Positions 8,047 through 17,701 of a stretch of 64,000 nt of DNA are shown here, piece after piece. Location: contig JBMHCR010000028.1 of the NCBI GenBank assembly GCA_049889815.1, forward strand, positions 1-64,000, in the 5' to 3' direction. Source of the stretch: JBPOFY01 sp049889815. Its GTDB lineage: Bacteria > Verrucomicrobiota > Verrucomicrobiia > Opitutales > Coraliomargaritaceae. Below the pieces are notes generated by a model that saw only the letters and a list, made by a program, of their open reading frames with translations, did not search any database and was not told the origin of the DNA. Position 1 is the first letter of the stretch. Each line of letters begins with the position of its first letter. The position numbers were made by a program, and so were the translations under genes.

Positions 8047-11000
8047 ATGCTTAACAAATATTGGGAAAATCCGGAAATCACTAGTTGGAATCGACTGCCT
8101 TGTCGTTCACCCCTGCTGCCCTTTAAAAACGAACGCGATGCGCTTGCCAACAAACGAGCGGCGAAGCTCAGCCTGAACGGAGACTGGAAGTTCAAGTATT
8201 ACCCGAACCCGGAAGTGGTTCCACAAAAGGTCTTTGCCGAGAAGCACGCCGACAACAAGTGGGACACCCTGCCCGTGCCGAGTAATTGGACCCTGCACGG
8301 CTATGGCCATCCGCACTACACCAATGTGATGATGCCCTTCCGTCACATGCCGCCGAACGTACCGGAAGAGAATCCCACCGGAGTTTATCGTCGCAGCTTC
8401 GATTTGCCGAAGGCATGGAACAACAAGCGTATCGTCATTCATTTCGGTGGCGCGGAAAGCATTCTCGCGGTTTACCTGAACGGTAAATTTGTCGGTCTAA
8501 GTAAAGACACGCGATTGCCCTCTGAGTTCGACATCACCGATCTCGTCAAAAGCGGCACCAACACGCTCGCTACGAGCGTGATCAAATGGTCGGACGCCTC
8601 GTTTGTTGAAGATCAGGACCAATGGTGGATGGGCGGCATGTATCGCGACGTCTTCATTTACGCCCAAGAAAAGCAGGGCTACATCAAAGACATTTTCGTC
8701 AAGGGCTTGCTCGATGAGCAGTGTGTGAATGGAACTTTCGATCTCACCGTGCATGCCGACCTCTCGGAAGCGCTCACACCGATTGCTCAGCTCGCGGTAA
8801 CGGTGCTCGATCCTCAGGGGAAATCCGTCTTCAAAAAACCGATACTTGAGAATCTCCGCCAATGGCCCGTCTCGCACCGGATCGCGCAAAAGCACTTCAA
8901 GGTGGAGCGCGTCATCAAGAAGCCGAAGCAATGGTCCTCGGAAGTACCGAATCGCTACACTTTGGTCGTCAGCTTACTCGACGATAAAGGCAAAACGCTC
9001 GAATCGACCTCGACCAAGTTCGGCTTCCGCCGCGTTGAGATCAAAGACCGCAAGCTCCTCATCAACGGCAAAGCGGTTTACATGAAAGGCGTGAACCGCC
9101 ACGACTGGGACGACACAACGGGAAAAACGATCTCCAGAGAATCAATGATCCGCGACATTAAGTTGATGAAGCAGTTCAACTTCAACGCGGTCCGCTCTGC
9201 GCACTACCCGAACGATAGCCTGTGGTATGAGCTGTGCGACGAATATGGCCTCTATGTAATCGATGAAGCGAATGTCGAAGCGCACGACTTTTACGACAGC
9301 ATTTGCCGCGACCCGAGATTTGCCACCGCCTTCCTCGACCGTGGAATGAACATGGTACTGCGTGACAAGAATCACCCCTCCATCATTGCCTGGTCACTCG
9401 GCAACGAATCCGGCTACGGCGAAAACCACGATGCCATGGCTGGCTGGATCCGCCGCTTTGATGACTCCCGTGTGCTGCACTACGAGGGCGCGGTGCGTCA
9501 GGAATGGGGACAGGCAGCTAGCAACGACTGGTATCGTGGCCATCATGCGACCGACCTCGTCTGCCCAATGTATACCGAACACGATCGAGTCGAACAATGG
9601 GCCAAGGAGGTAACAGATAACCGCCCGTTCATTCCCTGCGAATACTCGCACGCCATGGGCAACAGTAACGGTGGCCTCGCCGACTATTGGGAGCTGTTTG
9701 AAAAATACGATGGCCTACAGGGAGGCTTCATCTGGGAATGGGTCGATCACGGCGTCAAAGTCAAAGACAAGGACGGCACCGAATACTGGGCATACGGTGG
9801 CGACTTTGGTGATACACCGCACGATGCGAATTTCTGCGCCGACGGTCTGGTCTGGCCAGATCGTACACCGCACCCAGGCATGCACGAATTCAAGAAGATC
9901 GCCCAACCGCTTTCGGTCGAAGCGGTTAATGCCAACACCGGCAGATTTCGCATCACCAGCAAACAGGACTTTACCAGCCTCAATTGGCTCAAAGGCTCCT
10001 ACTGCGTCGAAGTGGATGGCGTTGAAATCGAGAAGGGCATGCTTCCTGCACTCAACATCCAAGCAGGCCAGTCTAAGGACATCACTCTAAAGCTAAAGAA
10101 AGCTACTCTCGAACACAGGCAGGAGGCATTCATCCGCTTCTCCTTTGTTTCCAAAGCCGACACACCCTGCATTCCAAGGGGACAAGAAGTCGCCTGGGAG
10201 CAAATTCAGCTGCCGTGGAAAACCCGCAAAGCTAAGAACACGAAGGCAACCGTATCAACCGATCCACTACAGGTCACTCAGGCTGGCAAGTCGTATCGTA
10301 TCCACAACAAGCTTCTCTCCCTGACAGCGAGCAAAGAAAACGGCACTTTTAACGACCTTTCCGCAAACGGCATAGACATCCTCAATCAAGGTCCAAAGCT
10401 GAGTATTTTTCGTGGCTTCACGGACAACGACGGCATCAAGCTATGGACCGGCGAGCAGGAACATCGTAAGATCGGCACCTGGCGCAAACAGGGCATCGAC
10501 CGCTATACCGTAAAGACACGATCCTTCTCAGTGGAATCTTCAGTCAACGGCTCTGTAGTGATCCGTTCGATACAAGTGCCCATTGTCGATGGCAAAGCAT
10601 TGGGTGTAAAACTCGAACAAAACATCACTATCCTCCCATGTGGAAGGATGACAGTGGATTGCGAATACGATTTGAAAAAGCAGGTGGCCGACCTACCGCG
10701 CCTCGGAGTCATCATGGAAACTGTCGCGGGAATGGAGCAGCTATCATGGTTCGGCATGGGCCCGCACGAAAGCTATTGGGACCGCAAAGCCGGCACCTGG
10801 GTTTCGAAATTCGACAGCACCGTAAGCGAGCAATACGTTCCTTATATTCTCCCACAAGAACACGGCAACAAAACGGACGTGCGCTGGCTCCAACTCAGCA
10901 ACGGCAAACGCGCAAATTTAAAGGTATTGATGCACAAGGGACTGCTCGAAGCCAATGCGAGCCACTTCACGCCGCACGACTTATATAAATCAAAGCACAC

Positions 11001-11148
11001 CGTCGATCTGACGCCACGCGAGGAAACCATCCTCACCGTCGACCTGCATCAACGCGGACTCGGTACCGCCAGTTGCGGACCCGACACCCTGGAGAAATAC
11101 CGTTTCACTGCCGGCAAGCATACGTTTGGGTTTGAGCTGAGTTTTTAG
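8047..11148 (+). CDS. Beta-galactosidase, glycoside hydrolase family 2 (LacZ type)
   Basis: At 1033 residues this matches the full LacZ architecture: jelly-roll sugar-binding domain (about 50-220), immunoglobulin-like domain, TIM barrel (about 330-620), a second immunoglobulin-like domain, and the C-terminal small-chain domain (about 750-1030). The acid/base Glu454 is in GNESGYGE and the nucleophile Glu532 in CEYSHAMGN. No signal peptide is visible, so it should be cytosolic and needs an imported disaccharide. The N-terminal WENPEITSWNRLP is standard for the family. No transporter or regulator adjoins it, so the natural substrate (lactose or a polysaccharide-derived galactoside) is open. It ends 7 nt before the convergent fumarase stop. 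Confidence 0.94.
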   Translation: MLNKYWENPEITSWNRLPCRSPLLPFKNERDALANKRAAKLSLNGDWKFKYYPNPEVVPQKVFAEKHADNKWDTLPVPSNWTLHGYGHPHYTNVMMPFRHMPPNVPEENPTGVYRRSFDLPKAWNNKRIVIHFGGAESILAVYLNGKFVGLSKDTRLPSEFDITDLVKSGTNTLATSVIKWSDASFVEDQDQWWMGGMYRDVFIYAQEKQGYIKDIFVKGLLDEQCVNGTFDLTVHADLSEALTPIAQLAVTVLDPQGKSVFKKPILENLRQWPVSHRIAQKHFKVERVIKKPKQWSSEVPNRYTLVVSLLDDKGKTLESTSTKFGFRRVEIKDRKLLINGKAVYMKGVNRHDWDDTTGKTISRESMIRDIKLMKQFNFNAVRSAHYPNDSLWYELCDEYGLYVIDEANVEAHDFYDSICRDPRFATAFLDRGMNMVLRDKNHPSIIAWSLGNESGYGENHDAMAGWIRRFDDSRVLHYEGAVRQEWGQAASNDWYRGHHATDLVCPMYTEHDRVEQWAKEVTDNRPFIPCEYSHAMGNSNGGLADYWELFEKYDGLQGGFIWEWVDHGVKVKDKDGTEYWAYGGDFGDTPHDANFCADGLVWPDRTPHPGMHEFKKIAQPLSVEAVNANTGRFRITSKQDFTSLNWLKGSYCVEVDGVEIEKGMLPALNIQAGQSKDITLKLKKATLEHRQEAFIRFSFVSKADTPCIPRGQEVAWEQIQLPWKTRKAKNTKATVSTDPLQVTQAGKSYRIHNKLLSLTASKENGTFNDLSANGIDILNQGPKLSIFRGFTDNDGIKLWTGEQEHRKIGTWRKQGIDRYTVKTRSFSVESSVNGSVVIRSIQVPIVDGKALGVKLEQNITILPCGRMTVDCEYDLKKQVADLPRLGVIMETVAGMEQLSWFGMGPHESYWDRKAGTWVSKFDSTVSEQYVPYILPQEHGNKTDVRWLQLSNGKRANLKVLMHKGLLEANASHFTPHDLYKSKHTVDLTPREETILTVDLHQRGLGTASCGPDTLEKYRFTAGKHTFGFELSF

Positions 11149-11155
11149 GAGTCTC

Positions 11156-12835
11156 CTACGACCGGGCCTTCGCCGTTTCGAACGCCTGCAACGCGCATGC
11201 GTTACAAGTGTCGCGGATTCCGGCGAAGAAGTCGTTGCCCTTATCGTCTACCAAAATATAAGCAGGGAAATTTTCGACGTCGATTTTCCAGATCGCTTCC
11301 ATTCCTAGCTCAACGTATTCGAGCACTTCGACATTCTTGATATTATGCTCCGCGAGGAGCGCTGCGGGACCACCAATCGAACCGAGATAAAAACCTCCAT
11401 ATTTCTGACAGGCATCGGTGACCGGTTGTGAGCGGTTACCCTTGGCAAGCATAATCATTGAGCCGCCTTCGGATTGAAAGGGTGCCACATAGGAATCCAT
11501 ACGACCCGCTGTCGTCGGCCCAAACGAACCGGACGGCTTACCCGCAGGGGTCTTTGCAGGACCTGCGTAATAGACGGGGTGATTCTTCATATAGTCCGGC
11601 ATACCCTCGCCTTTATCCAGGCGCTCCTGCAACTTGGCGTGTGCCATATCGCGAGCGACTACGATGGTGCCAGTGAGTGACAAAGGCGTCGTGACCGGAT
11701 ACTGAGAAAGCTCGGCGAGCACTTCCTTCATCGGACGGTTGAGATCGATCTGGATCGATTCGACAGGCTTCTTCTCGTCCTGCTCGGCAGGTAGAAAACG
11801 GCCTGGGTTGTCTTCGAGTTTCTCGAGCCAGACACCGTCTTTGTCGATACGCGCCTTGGCATTGCGATCTGCAGAGCAAGACACACCGATACCTACGGGG
11901 CAAGATGCGCCGTGGCGCGGCAAACGAATCACGCGGACATCGAGCGCAAAGTATTTACCACCGAATTGTGCGCCGTATCCCATCTGGTGGGTATAGTCCA
12001 AGAGCTTCTTTTCGAGTTCAAGGTCGCGGAAAGCCTGACCGTGCTCATTGCCCTCGGTTGGCAACTCGTCGTAATACTTGGTCGATGCGAGCTTGACCGT
12101 CTTCATAGTCGTCTCTGCAGAGGTGCCACCGATTACGATTGCGATGTGATACGGGGGGCAGGCGGACGTGCCGAGTGTGCCCATTTTCTCGATACAAAAC
12201 TTCTCTAGATTCGCAGGATTCAGCAAAGCCTTGGTTTCCTGAAAGAGAAAAGTCTTGTTAGCAGAACCCCCACCCTTGGCAACGAAGAGAAATTCGTAAC
12301 TGTCGCTTTCAGTAGCGAGCAGATCGATCTGCGCGGGTAAATTACACCCAGTGTTTTTCTCCTCATACATGGAGATCGGCGCGGTCTGCGAATAACGAAG
12401 ATTTTCCTTGGTGTAGGTATTGTAGACACCCTGCGATAGCGCTAACTCATCGCTACCGCCAGTCCATACACGCTGCCCCTTCTTACCAAGGATGATCGCG
12501 GTGCCGGTATCCTGACAGAAAGGCAGCACCCCATGCGCAGCGACTTCTGCATTGCGCAACATCGTCAACGCGATGGTGCGATCATTTTCCGTCGCTTCTG
12601 GATCTTCCAAGATTGCGGCTACTTTCTCCAAATGCTCCGTGCGTAGCTTAAAAGAGATCTCGCGCATCGCGGTCTCCGCCAAATAGGTAAGCGCAGCGGG
12701 ATCAATCTTGAGCATGGTCTCACCGTTGAAATCAACCGTCTCGACGAACTCGTCGGTCAACAATCGGTATTCAGCCGTATCCGCACCGAGCGGGAATTGC
12801 TTTTGGTAGTGAAACGGTGGAGCTGACTTTGCCAT
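11156..12835 (-). CDS. fumA: Fumarate hydratase class I (4Fe-4S)
   Basis: This 559-residue single-chain class I fumarase interconverts fumarate and malate in the TCA cycle, using an oxygen-labile 4Fe-4S cluster. The N-terminal alpha domain (about 1-330) includes LPFCQDTGTA with a cluster cysteine, GTSACPPYH and GVSCSADRNAKARID; the C-terminal beta domain includes GPTTAGRMDSY, and a cysteine-containing TCNACALQ lies at the very end. Length is close to E. coli FumA/FumB. The A-type Fe-S carrier gene starts upstream on the same strand only 80 nt away, a sensible neighbour for a cluster enzyme. The symbol is by family, not by orthology test. Confidence 0.94.
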   Translation of the reverse strand: MAKSAPPFHYQKQFPLGADTAEYRLLTDEFVETVDFNGETMLKIDPAALTYLAETAMREISFKLRTEHLEKVAAILEDPEATENDRTIALTMLRNAEVAAHGVLPFCQDTGTAIILGKKGQRVWTGGSDELALSQGVYNTYTKENLRYSQTAPISMYEEKNTGCNLPAQIDLLATESDSYEFLFVAKGGGSANKTFLFQETKALLNPANLEKFCIEKMGTLGTSACPPYHIAIVIGGTSAETTMKTVKLASTKYYDELPTEGNEHGQAFRDLELEKKLLDYTHQMGYGAQFGGKYFALDVRVIRLPRHGASCPVGIGVSCSADRNAKARIDKDGVWLEKLEDNPGRFLPAEQDEKKPVESIQIDLNRPMKEVLAELSQYPVTTPLSLTGTIVVARDMAHAKLQERLDKGEGMPDYMKNHPVYYAGPAKTPAGKPSGSFGPTTAGRMDSYVAPFQSEGGSMIMLAKGNRSQPVTDACQKYGGFYLGSIGGPAALLAEHNIKNVEVLEYVELGMEAIWKIDVENFPAYILVDDKGNDFFAGIRDTCNACALQAFETAKARS

Positions 12836-12915
12836 TATTATTCCAATTGAATTCCCTGATCAGCCTTAAAAACAAAGAACCGAGTACGTCATCCGATTTG
12901 GGTCGAATCGGCCGA

Positions 12916-13233
12916 TTAGTTGAAGGAGCGACCGCAGCCACAGGTACTGCTGGCATTCGGGTTATTCACCTCAAAGCCCTTGCCGTTGAGGCCATCATCA
13001 AAATCGACGACACTACCGTTAAGATACTCAAGGCTAGTTTCATCCATTAGAAACTCAACGCCATTGCTCTCAAGCCTCTTGTCATCGTCCTTGGCATCAT
13101 CAAAGGACATGCCGTATTCAAAGCCGGAACATCCTCCTGCCTCGACAAAGATTCGCAATAACTGCCCGTCCGATGCCTTCTCTGCAGCCAACTTTTGAAT
13201 CTGCTGAACCGCGCTTTTTGTGAGTTTGATCAT
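12916..13233 (-). CDS. A-type iron-sulfur carrier (HesB/IscA/ErpA family)
   Basis: The 105-residue protein is a cluster carrier that passes Fe-S clusters to apo-enzymes. It keeps all three family cysteines: Cys35 in AGGCSGFEY, and Cys98 and Cys100 in STCGCGRSF at the C-terminus. I chose the ATG at 13233 (MIKLTKSAVQQI), the usual start for this family, over one 29 codons upstream. It precedes the 4Fe-4S fumarase by 80 nt on the same strand, which suggests joint expression and a possible client relation (inference). Sequence alone does not separate IscA from ErpA. Confidence 0.92.
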   Translation of the reverse strand: MIKLTKSAVQQIQKLAAEKASDGQLLRIFVEAGGCSGFEYGMSFDDAKDDDKRLESNGVEFLMDETSLEYLNGSVVDFDDGLNGKGFEVNNPNASSTCGCGRSFN

Positions 13234-13361
13234 TTGAGAACCATAAAACCGCGTATGGACCAATGTCAACTGGAGCAATCTGAGATAACCCTTAGCATTT
13301 TTCATGCTAGCTATGTACAAAATCGCTTGCGGATTTAAAAAATCAGTTATTTACTGCTTCA

Positions 13362-13616
13362 GTGAGTCGTAAAAAACGCATTTTCGATGGTCTCCGCTTC
13401 GGATGGGCCACCGCAACTACCGAAAGCCGCACTGGCAAGGTCAATGATGAAAGTCGTCCTGACACCAGTAACTTTCCGAACCATGATGCGACCGACTCAA
13501 TCAAAGAAAAACTAGTCAGACTTACAAAAGCCCTCCACCGCCACAACAGTGAAAAAGCAACCCGGCGATCTCTCGGTATTAAGACGCCAAAACTGGAACC
13601 TACTCCGCTCACCTAA
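13362..13616 (+). CDS. Possible small basic hypothetical protein upstream of rpoN
   Basis: A GTG-started frame of 84 residues ends directly before rpoN. It begins with a basic patch (MSRKKRIFDGLRFGW) and is rich in Lys, Arg, Ser and Thr throughout, with no cysteine and no hydrophobic segment. I recognise no family, and there is no good ribosome site. It could be a short leader gene co-transcribed with rpoN or a chance frame; an overlapping antisense frame of similar size shows that this stretch tolerates open frames. Confidence 0.35.
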   Translation: MSRKKRIFDGLRFGWATATTESRTGKVNDESRPDTSNFPNHDATDSIKEKLVRLTKALHRHNSEKATRRSLGIKTPKLEPTPLT

Positions 13617-13631
13617 TTGCCACCCATACGC

Positions 13632-15080
13632 ATGAGCTCACAAGGCTTCCAACAGACACAAAAACAAACTCAGTCGCTCGTCCTCGCGCCGCAACTGCGT
13701 AACTCACTCAAAATCTTACAGGCACCTGCGGTAGAGCTACGCACCTCTATTCTCGAAGAGCTCGAAGTAAACCCGCTCTTAGAAGAACTACCAATCGATA
13801 GCATCAGCGTCGAAGAAGAGCGCGACAGCGCGGTCGACGACGAACCAGAAGCAGACGAAGAACTCGATTTCAGCAGCGAAGATTACAGCATTCTCGAGAG
13901 AATGAGCGAGGACATGCGCGAGCAGTTCGCTCAAGAAAACAGCGGACAGTCACACACCACTGAGGACGAAGAGCGCCGCGACCACTTCATGAACTCACTC
14001 ACACAGAGCGTGTCTCTACAACAACATCTCATTGAGCAAGCAGAGCTCACTGATTGCTCCGACCAAGAGCGCGAGGCGCTCTTCTACCTCATCGGCAGCC
14101 TAGATGACAACGGCTACCTCACTGAAACAGTTTCCAATATCGCACTGACCGCACGCATCCCCTACGGCATCGTGCAAAAATGCGAAGAGATTCTCAAGAC
14201 CTTCGATCCTGCGGGCATCGGCACCAAGGATATACAGGACTGCCTCATCACACAGCTCGAACTAAGAGGACGCGGCACATCACTCGCGAGTCGCATACTG
14301 CGGGACTACTTTCCCCTACTTGTGCGGCGCCGCATTCCCGAAATCTGCCGAAAGACCGGCACGACCGCTGAGGACGTGCAGGCTGCTATCGAAGAGATCT
14401 CTACACTCGAGCCCGCACCTGGCAAGCGCTTCAGCGCAGACAGTAATACCGTTATCGAGCCGGATGTGACTGTATTCAAAAATGAATACGACGAATGGGA
14501 GATCATCCTCAACAACGATTATATTCCGCGCCTACGCATCAGCGGTGCCTACAAGGAATTGCTCGCAAAAGGCTCGCTCAATAAAAAAGAAAAAGACTTC
14601 ATGCTCGAACGCATGCGCGCTGGGAAGTTCCTGATCAGCTCGATCGAGCAACGCCAACAAACCATCGAACGCATCACCCGAGAGATTCTCAGCTTCCAAG
14701 ATGAATTCTTCGAAGAAGGGGTATCGAAATTACGCCCACTCACGATGTACACCATCGCACAAACAGTTGGCGTGCACGAGACCACGATCAGTCGCGCTAT
14801 TGCCAACAAGTATATCCGCACACCGCACGGCGTGTTTGCCTTCAAGTATTTCTTCACACCGGGTTTCAAAGCAGCAAATGGGGAGTCGGTATCCAACAAG
14901 ACCATCAAGGACATGATCAGCCACATCGTTGAAGAAGAGAATCCAGCAAAGCCCTTCAGCGACCAAGGCATCGTCGACCTGTTAAAGGAAAAAGATATCA
15001 AGATCGCCCGCCGCACCGTCGCAAAATACCGCGAGGAGCTTGGGATTCTAGCAACCAACCTTCGCCGCCGCTACGACTGA
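13632..15080 (+). CDS. rpoN: RNA polymerase sigma-54 factor
   Basis: Sigma-54 directs RNA polymerase to -24/-12 promoters and needs AAA+ activators. The 482-residue protein shows the activator-interacting region I at the N-terminus (QKQTQSLVLAPQLRNS), an acidic region II (about 55-110), the core-binding domain, the HTH-containing DNA-binding part, and the RpoN box ARRTVAKYR at about 459-467 that reads the -24 element. The ATG at 13632 is preferred over a TTG five codons upstream because the family begins at about this point. The usual lptB and hpf neighbours are absent. A likely target in this window is the promoter before the glutamine synthetase gene. Confidence 0.97.
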   Translation: MSSQGFQQTQKQTQSLVLAPQLRNSLKILQAPAVELRTSILEELEVNPLLEELPIDSISVEEERDSAVDDEPEADEELDFSSEDYSILERMSEDMREQFAQENSGQSHTTEDEERRDHFMNSLTQSVSLQQHLIEQAELTDCSDQEREALFYLIGSLDDNGYLTETVSNIALTARIPYGIVQKCEEILKTFDPAGIGTKDIQDCLITQLELRGRGTSLASRILRDYFPLLVRRRIPEICRKTGTTAEDVQAAIEEISTLEPAPGKRFSADSNTVIEPDVTVFKNEYDEWEIILNNDYIPRLRISGAYKELLAKGSLNKKEKDFMLERMRAGKFLISSIEQRQQTIERITREILSFQDEFFEEGVSKLRPLTMYTIAQTVGVHETTISRAIANKYIRTPHGVFAFKYFFTPGFKAANGESVSNKTIKDMISHIVEEENPAKPFSDQGIVDLLKEKDIKIARRTVAKYREELGILATNLRRRYD

Positions 15081-15222
15081 ACACCGATGGGCTTTTATGT
15101 ACACGCGTAAATCAGAGATTGAAAACTTGAAACAGTCCGGTTTATGCTCGCCCTTTAATCGTAGAGGTCGCAAGACTCTCTAAGTTCAAAGATAAAGTCG
15201 AATAACAAAAACTGATACCAAA

Positions 15223-16254
15223 ATGCCAGTAGCAACACCAAAACAATACGAAGCCATGCTCGACGCCGCCCAGAAGGGCAATTACGCCTACCCGGCCGTC
15301 AATGTGACTTCGATCACAACAATCAACGCTGCACTGAAAGCTTTCGCCGATTCTAAGTCCGACGGCATCATCCAGGTCTCCACAGGCGGTGGTCAATTCG
15401 CTTCGGGTCTCAATGTTGCAGACGCGGCATATGGTGCAATCGTTCTTGCAGAGGCAACTCATCTGCTCGCAGAAAAGTATGACATTCTTGTCGCACTCCA
15501 TACCGACCACTGCCACCCAGAAAAGGTAGACGGATTCCTCAAGCCACTCCTAGAAGCTTCCCGCAAGCGCATCGCAGAAGGCAAAGGTCCCCTCTTTCAA
15601 TCACACATGTTTGACGGTTCTGTCGTCGACCTTAAGGAAAACCTTGAAACCTCTAAAGAACTCCTCAAGCAGTGCGCAGAGCTCAATATCATCCTCGAAG
15701 TTGAAGCGGGCTGCGTAGGCGGCGAAGAAGACGGTCACGACACATCGGGTCTTCCAGCTGAAAAACTCTACACCACTCCAGAAGACATGCTCGAAGTTTA
15801 CGAAGCACTCCAACCGATCGGCCGCTTCCTCTTTGCAGCGACTTTCGGTAACGTACACGGCGCTTACAAGCCGGGTGCAGTCCAGCTCAAGCCAACCATC
15901 CTGCGCGATGGCCAAAAGGCAGTGACTGACAAACACGGCGACGATGCACTCATGGACCTCGTCTTCCACGGCGGTTCCGGTTCCGAACTCAGCGACATCC
16001 GCGAAACACTTGAATACGGTGTGGTGAAGATGAACATCGATACCGACACACAATACGCATTCACACGTCCAGTTGTGACACACATCTGCGAAAACATCGA
16101 AGGTGTGCTCAAGATCGACGGCGAGGTCGGCAACAAGAAGACTTACGACCCACGCGGCTACCTCAAGAAAGCTGAAAAAAGCATGGCAGCCCGCCTCGAA
16201 CAAGCTGCAGAAGACCTCTGTTCAACAGGCAATACCATCTTCGGCACTGTCTAA
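15223..16254 (+). CDS. fbaA: Fructose-bisphosphate aldolase, class II
   Basis: This zinc aldolase cleaves fructose-1,6-bisphosphate into glyceraldehyde-3-phosphate and dihydroxyacetone phosphate in glycolysis and gluconeogenesis. The 343 residues contain the zinc-ligand motif HTDHCH, the acidic loop around GGEEDGHDTSG, the second zinc histidine in NVHGAYKPG, the phosphate-binding FHGGSGSE and the NIDTDTQ segment, matching the FbaA-like (class IIA) branch. Length is normal. Strongly biased codon use suggests high expression. A strong hairpin terminator follows the stop. Confidence 0.96.
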   Translation: MPVATPKQYEAMLDAAQKGNYAYPAVNVTSITTINAALKAFADSKSDGIIQVSTGGGQFASGLNVADAAYGAIVLAEATHLLAEKYDILVALHTDHCHPEKVDGFLKPLLEASRKRIAEGKGPLFQSHMFDGSVVDLKENLETSKELLKQCAELNIILEVEAGCVGGEEDGHDTSGLPAEKLYTTPEDMLEVYEALQPIGRFLFAATFGNVHGAYKPGAVQLKPTILRDGQKAVTDKHGDDALMDLVFHGGSGSELSDIRETLEYGVVKMNIDTDTQYAFTRPVVTHICENIEGVLKIDGEVGNKKTYDPRGYLKKAEKSMAARLEQAAEDLCSTGNTIFGTV

Positions 16255-16277
16255 GTATTACAGGCACTCATTTAGCA

Positions 16278-16310
16278 AAAGACCGGTCGCGAAAGCGCCG
16301 GTCTTTTTTT
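16278..16310 (+). terminator. Rho-independent terminator after fbaA
   Basis: A hairpin with arms AAAGACCGG and CCGGTCTTT is followed by a T run, 24 nt past the aldolase stop. It lies just before the convergent psd stop; the opposite-strand T run is only four bases, so it should act mainly for fbaA. Confidence 0.85.
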
Positions 16311-16315
16311 TACAA

Positions 16316-17227
16316 CTAAACAGTCACTCCGCAGCGCTCGCCCATTTTTGCGCGAACCTCGCGACCTTCGGCGGCGTGCTGGTTCAAGTCATCATCAAAT
16401 TGAATGCTACCCCTTTTGAAGATGGTCGTCACACAAGAACCGCCAAAAGAGAAGTAACCCTTTTCGCCACCCTTCTCAACGACTCCAGGGTTAAAGGTCG
16501 AATGCATCCCGCCGACACAGGTTGCACCAACTTCAATGACAATCACTTTACCAAAATCCGGCGAATCTACGATAGTGCGCGCGCGACGATTTTCCCATAG
16601 GATGGCGAGCTTGCGTCGCAGAGCCCATGGACTCACCGATCGCAAACTGCCAGCCAAAATTTCTACCCCACTCGCGTTGCCCGAAACCGAAAAATGGTAG
16701 CGGTGGTAATCGACCGGACACAGCCGCGAAATCAAAACCGAGCCACCTTCGAACTCTTTTGCGAGTGCCGGATCACCGAGGAACTTATCTAAATCGAATT
16801 GTTGGCCCTTAATATAAAACTGACTGGTCGCGTTGACGTCTTGGATCGCCAAATGGCGCCCATCCGCCGGAAAGACCGCTACATCCTTGCCTGCTGCAAT
16901 TGGACGCGCTTCCGGCTTGAGCTTGCGATAGAAGAACTCGTTAAAAGTCTGATAGCTTTCGACTGGATCAGCGAACTCACCAACATCGACCCCGTAGTCC
17001 TTGACAAAGGGTGCCACCTTAGCGCGACTCGCAGGTCGATCCATACGCCATCCGTACCATTTGGAAAACCACAAACGTTTCACAGCAAGCTCAACCGTCA
17101 ATCGACCAAGCGGATTGCCATAGGCCCAACGTAGAAAGCCCTCACCATACACAGACTCGGTTTCTACCTGCCTTGTGTGACGGTTGTAGAGTTCAATTGG
17201 GGCATCGAATGGCTGCGGCTGATTCAT
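16316..17227 (-). CDS. psd: Phosphatidylserine decarboxylase proenzyme
   Basis: Psd makes phosphatidylethanolamine from phosphatidylserine at the inner membrane and is self-cleaved to create a pyruvoyl group. The 303-residue protein shows the catalytic segments PADGRHL, CPVDYHRYHF, VGATCVGG with the upstream conserved region, and the cleavage site FGGSC, where Ser264 would become the pyruvoyl group. The residue after the serine is usually Thr; here it is Cys, a mild deviation that keeps the essential Ser. The N-terminal TFNEFFYRKLKPEARPI is the usual type II-like opening. It converges on fbaA. Confidence 0.93.
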   Translation of the reverse strand: MNQPQPFDAPIELYNRHTRQVETESVYGEGFLRWAYGNPLGRLTVELAVKRLWFSKWYGWRMDRPASRAKVAPFVKDYGVDVGEFADPVESYQTFNEFFYRKLKPEARPIAAGKDVAVFPADGRHLAIQDVNATSQFYIKGQQFDLDKFLGDPALAKEFEGGSVLISRLCPVDYHRYHFSVSGNASGVEILAGSLRSVSPWALRRKLAILWENRRARTIVDSPDFGKVIVIEVGATCVGGMHSTFNPGVVEKGGEKGYFSFGGSCVTTIFKRGSIQFDDDLNQHAAEGREVRAKMGERCGVTV

Positions 17228-17237
17228 ATAAACGTTT

Positions 17238-17299
17238 TAATCCTAATCTTACTCTTTATCCTTATCTCGCACGACCAAAATAGATTAAGATTAAGATTA
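17238..17299. repeat. Short AT-rich inverted repeat
   Basis: Arms TAATCCTAATCTTA (17238-17251) and TAAGATTAAGATTA (17286-17299) pair at 13 of 14 positions around a 34-nt loop. They lie in the gap between the second crcB and psd. No T run follows, so this looks more like an interspersed repeat or mRNA-end structure than a classical terminator. Confidence 0.45.
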
Positions 17300-17308
17300 C
17301 GAGACCGA

Positions 17309-17701
17309 TTAAGACGATTGTCGCCTTGCGACTGCCATCGATAGTCCGAGCCAGACGGCGACAAGTCCGAAGCCGAAACTGGCGGCGGCATAAAAACCGG
17401 CAATCTGACCTTCGCCCTTGCTGACTAGGTCGATGATCTGCCAGGTAAAAGTCGAAAAGGTGGTATAGCCTCCACAGAAGCCAGTCATCCAGAAGTCGCC
17501 CCTATTCGGATGCGGAGCGACGGAGCCAGCGGGCATCCAGTGCCCAGCGAGCCAACCGATCAGCAGTGAACCAGTCAAATTCACCACCAATGTCGCCGGC
17601 GAAAAAGTGCCAAATCCAATTTGCAGCGCCAACAAGTCTGCCAGATAACGCAGCACCCCGCCTAGGGCACTGCCGAGTCCGATCCACAGCAACTGCTTCA
17701 A
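17309..17701 (-). CDS. crcB: Fluoride channel subunit, CrcB/Fluc family (second of a pair)
   Basis: The 130-residue four-helix membrane protein belongs to the Fluc fluoride-channel family, which exports toxic fluoride. It carries SALGGVLRYL, the central VVNLTGS with the pore Asn, and GFCGGYTTFSTFTWQ with the phenylalanine-box region. I place the start at a TTG at 17701 that overlaps the upstream subunit's TGA (TTGA), because conserved sequence begins there; longer frames only read through the neighbour. Paired crcB genes in other bacteria form heterodimers, which fits this arrangement. No fluoride riboswitch was seen. Confidence 0.9.
   Translation of the reverse strand: MKQLLWIGLGSALGGVLRYLADLLALQIGFGTFSPATLVVNLTGSLLIGWLAGHWMPAGSVAPHPNRGDFWMTGFCGGYTTFSTFTWQIIDLVSKGEGQIAGFYAAASFGFGLVAVWLGLSMAVARRQSS

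Noticed and set aside
15601..16203. 200-residue antisense frame over fbaA
   Set aside because: It mirrors the biased codons of the aldolase, has no ribosome site and no recognisable domain.
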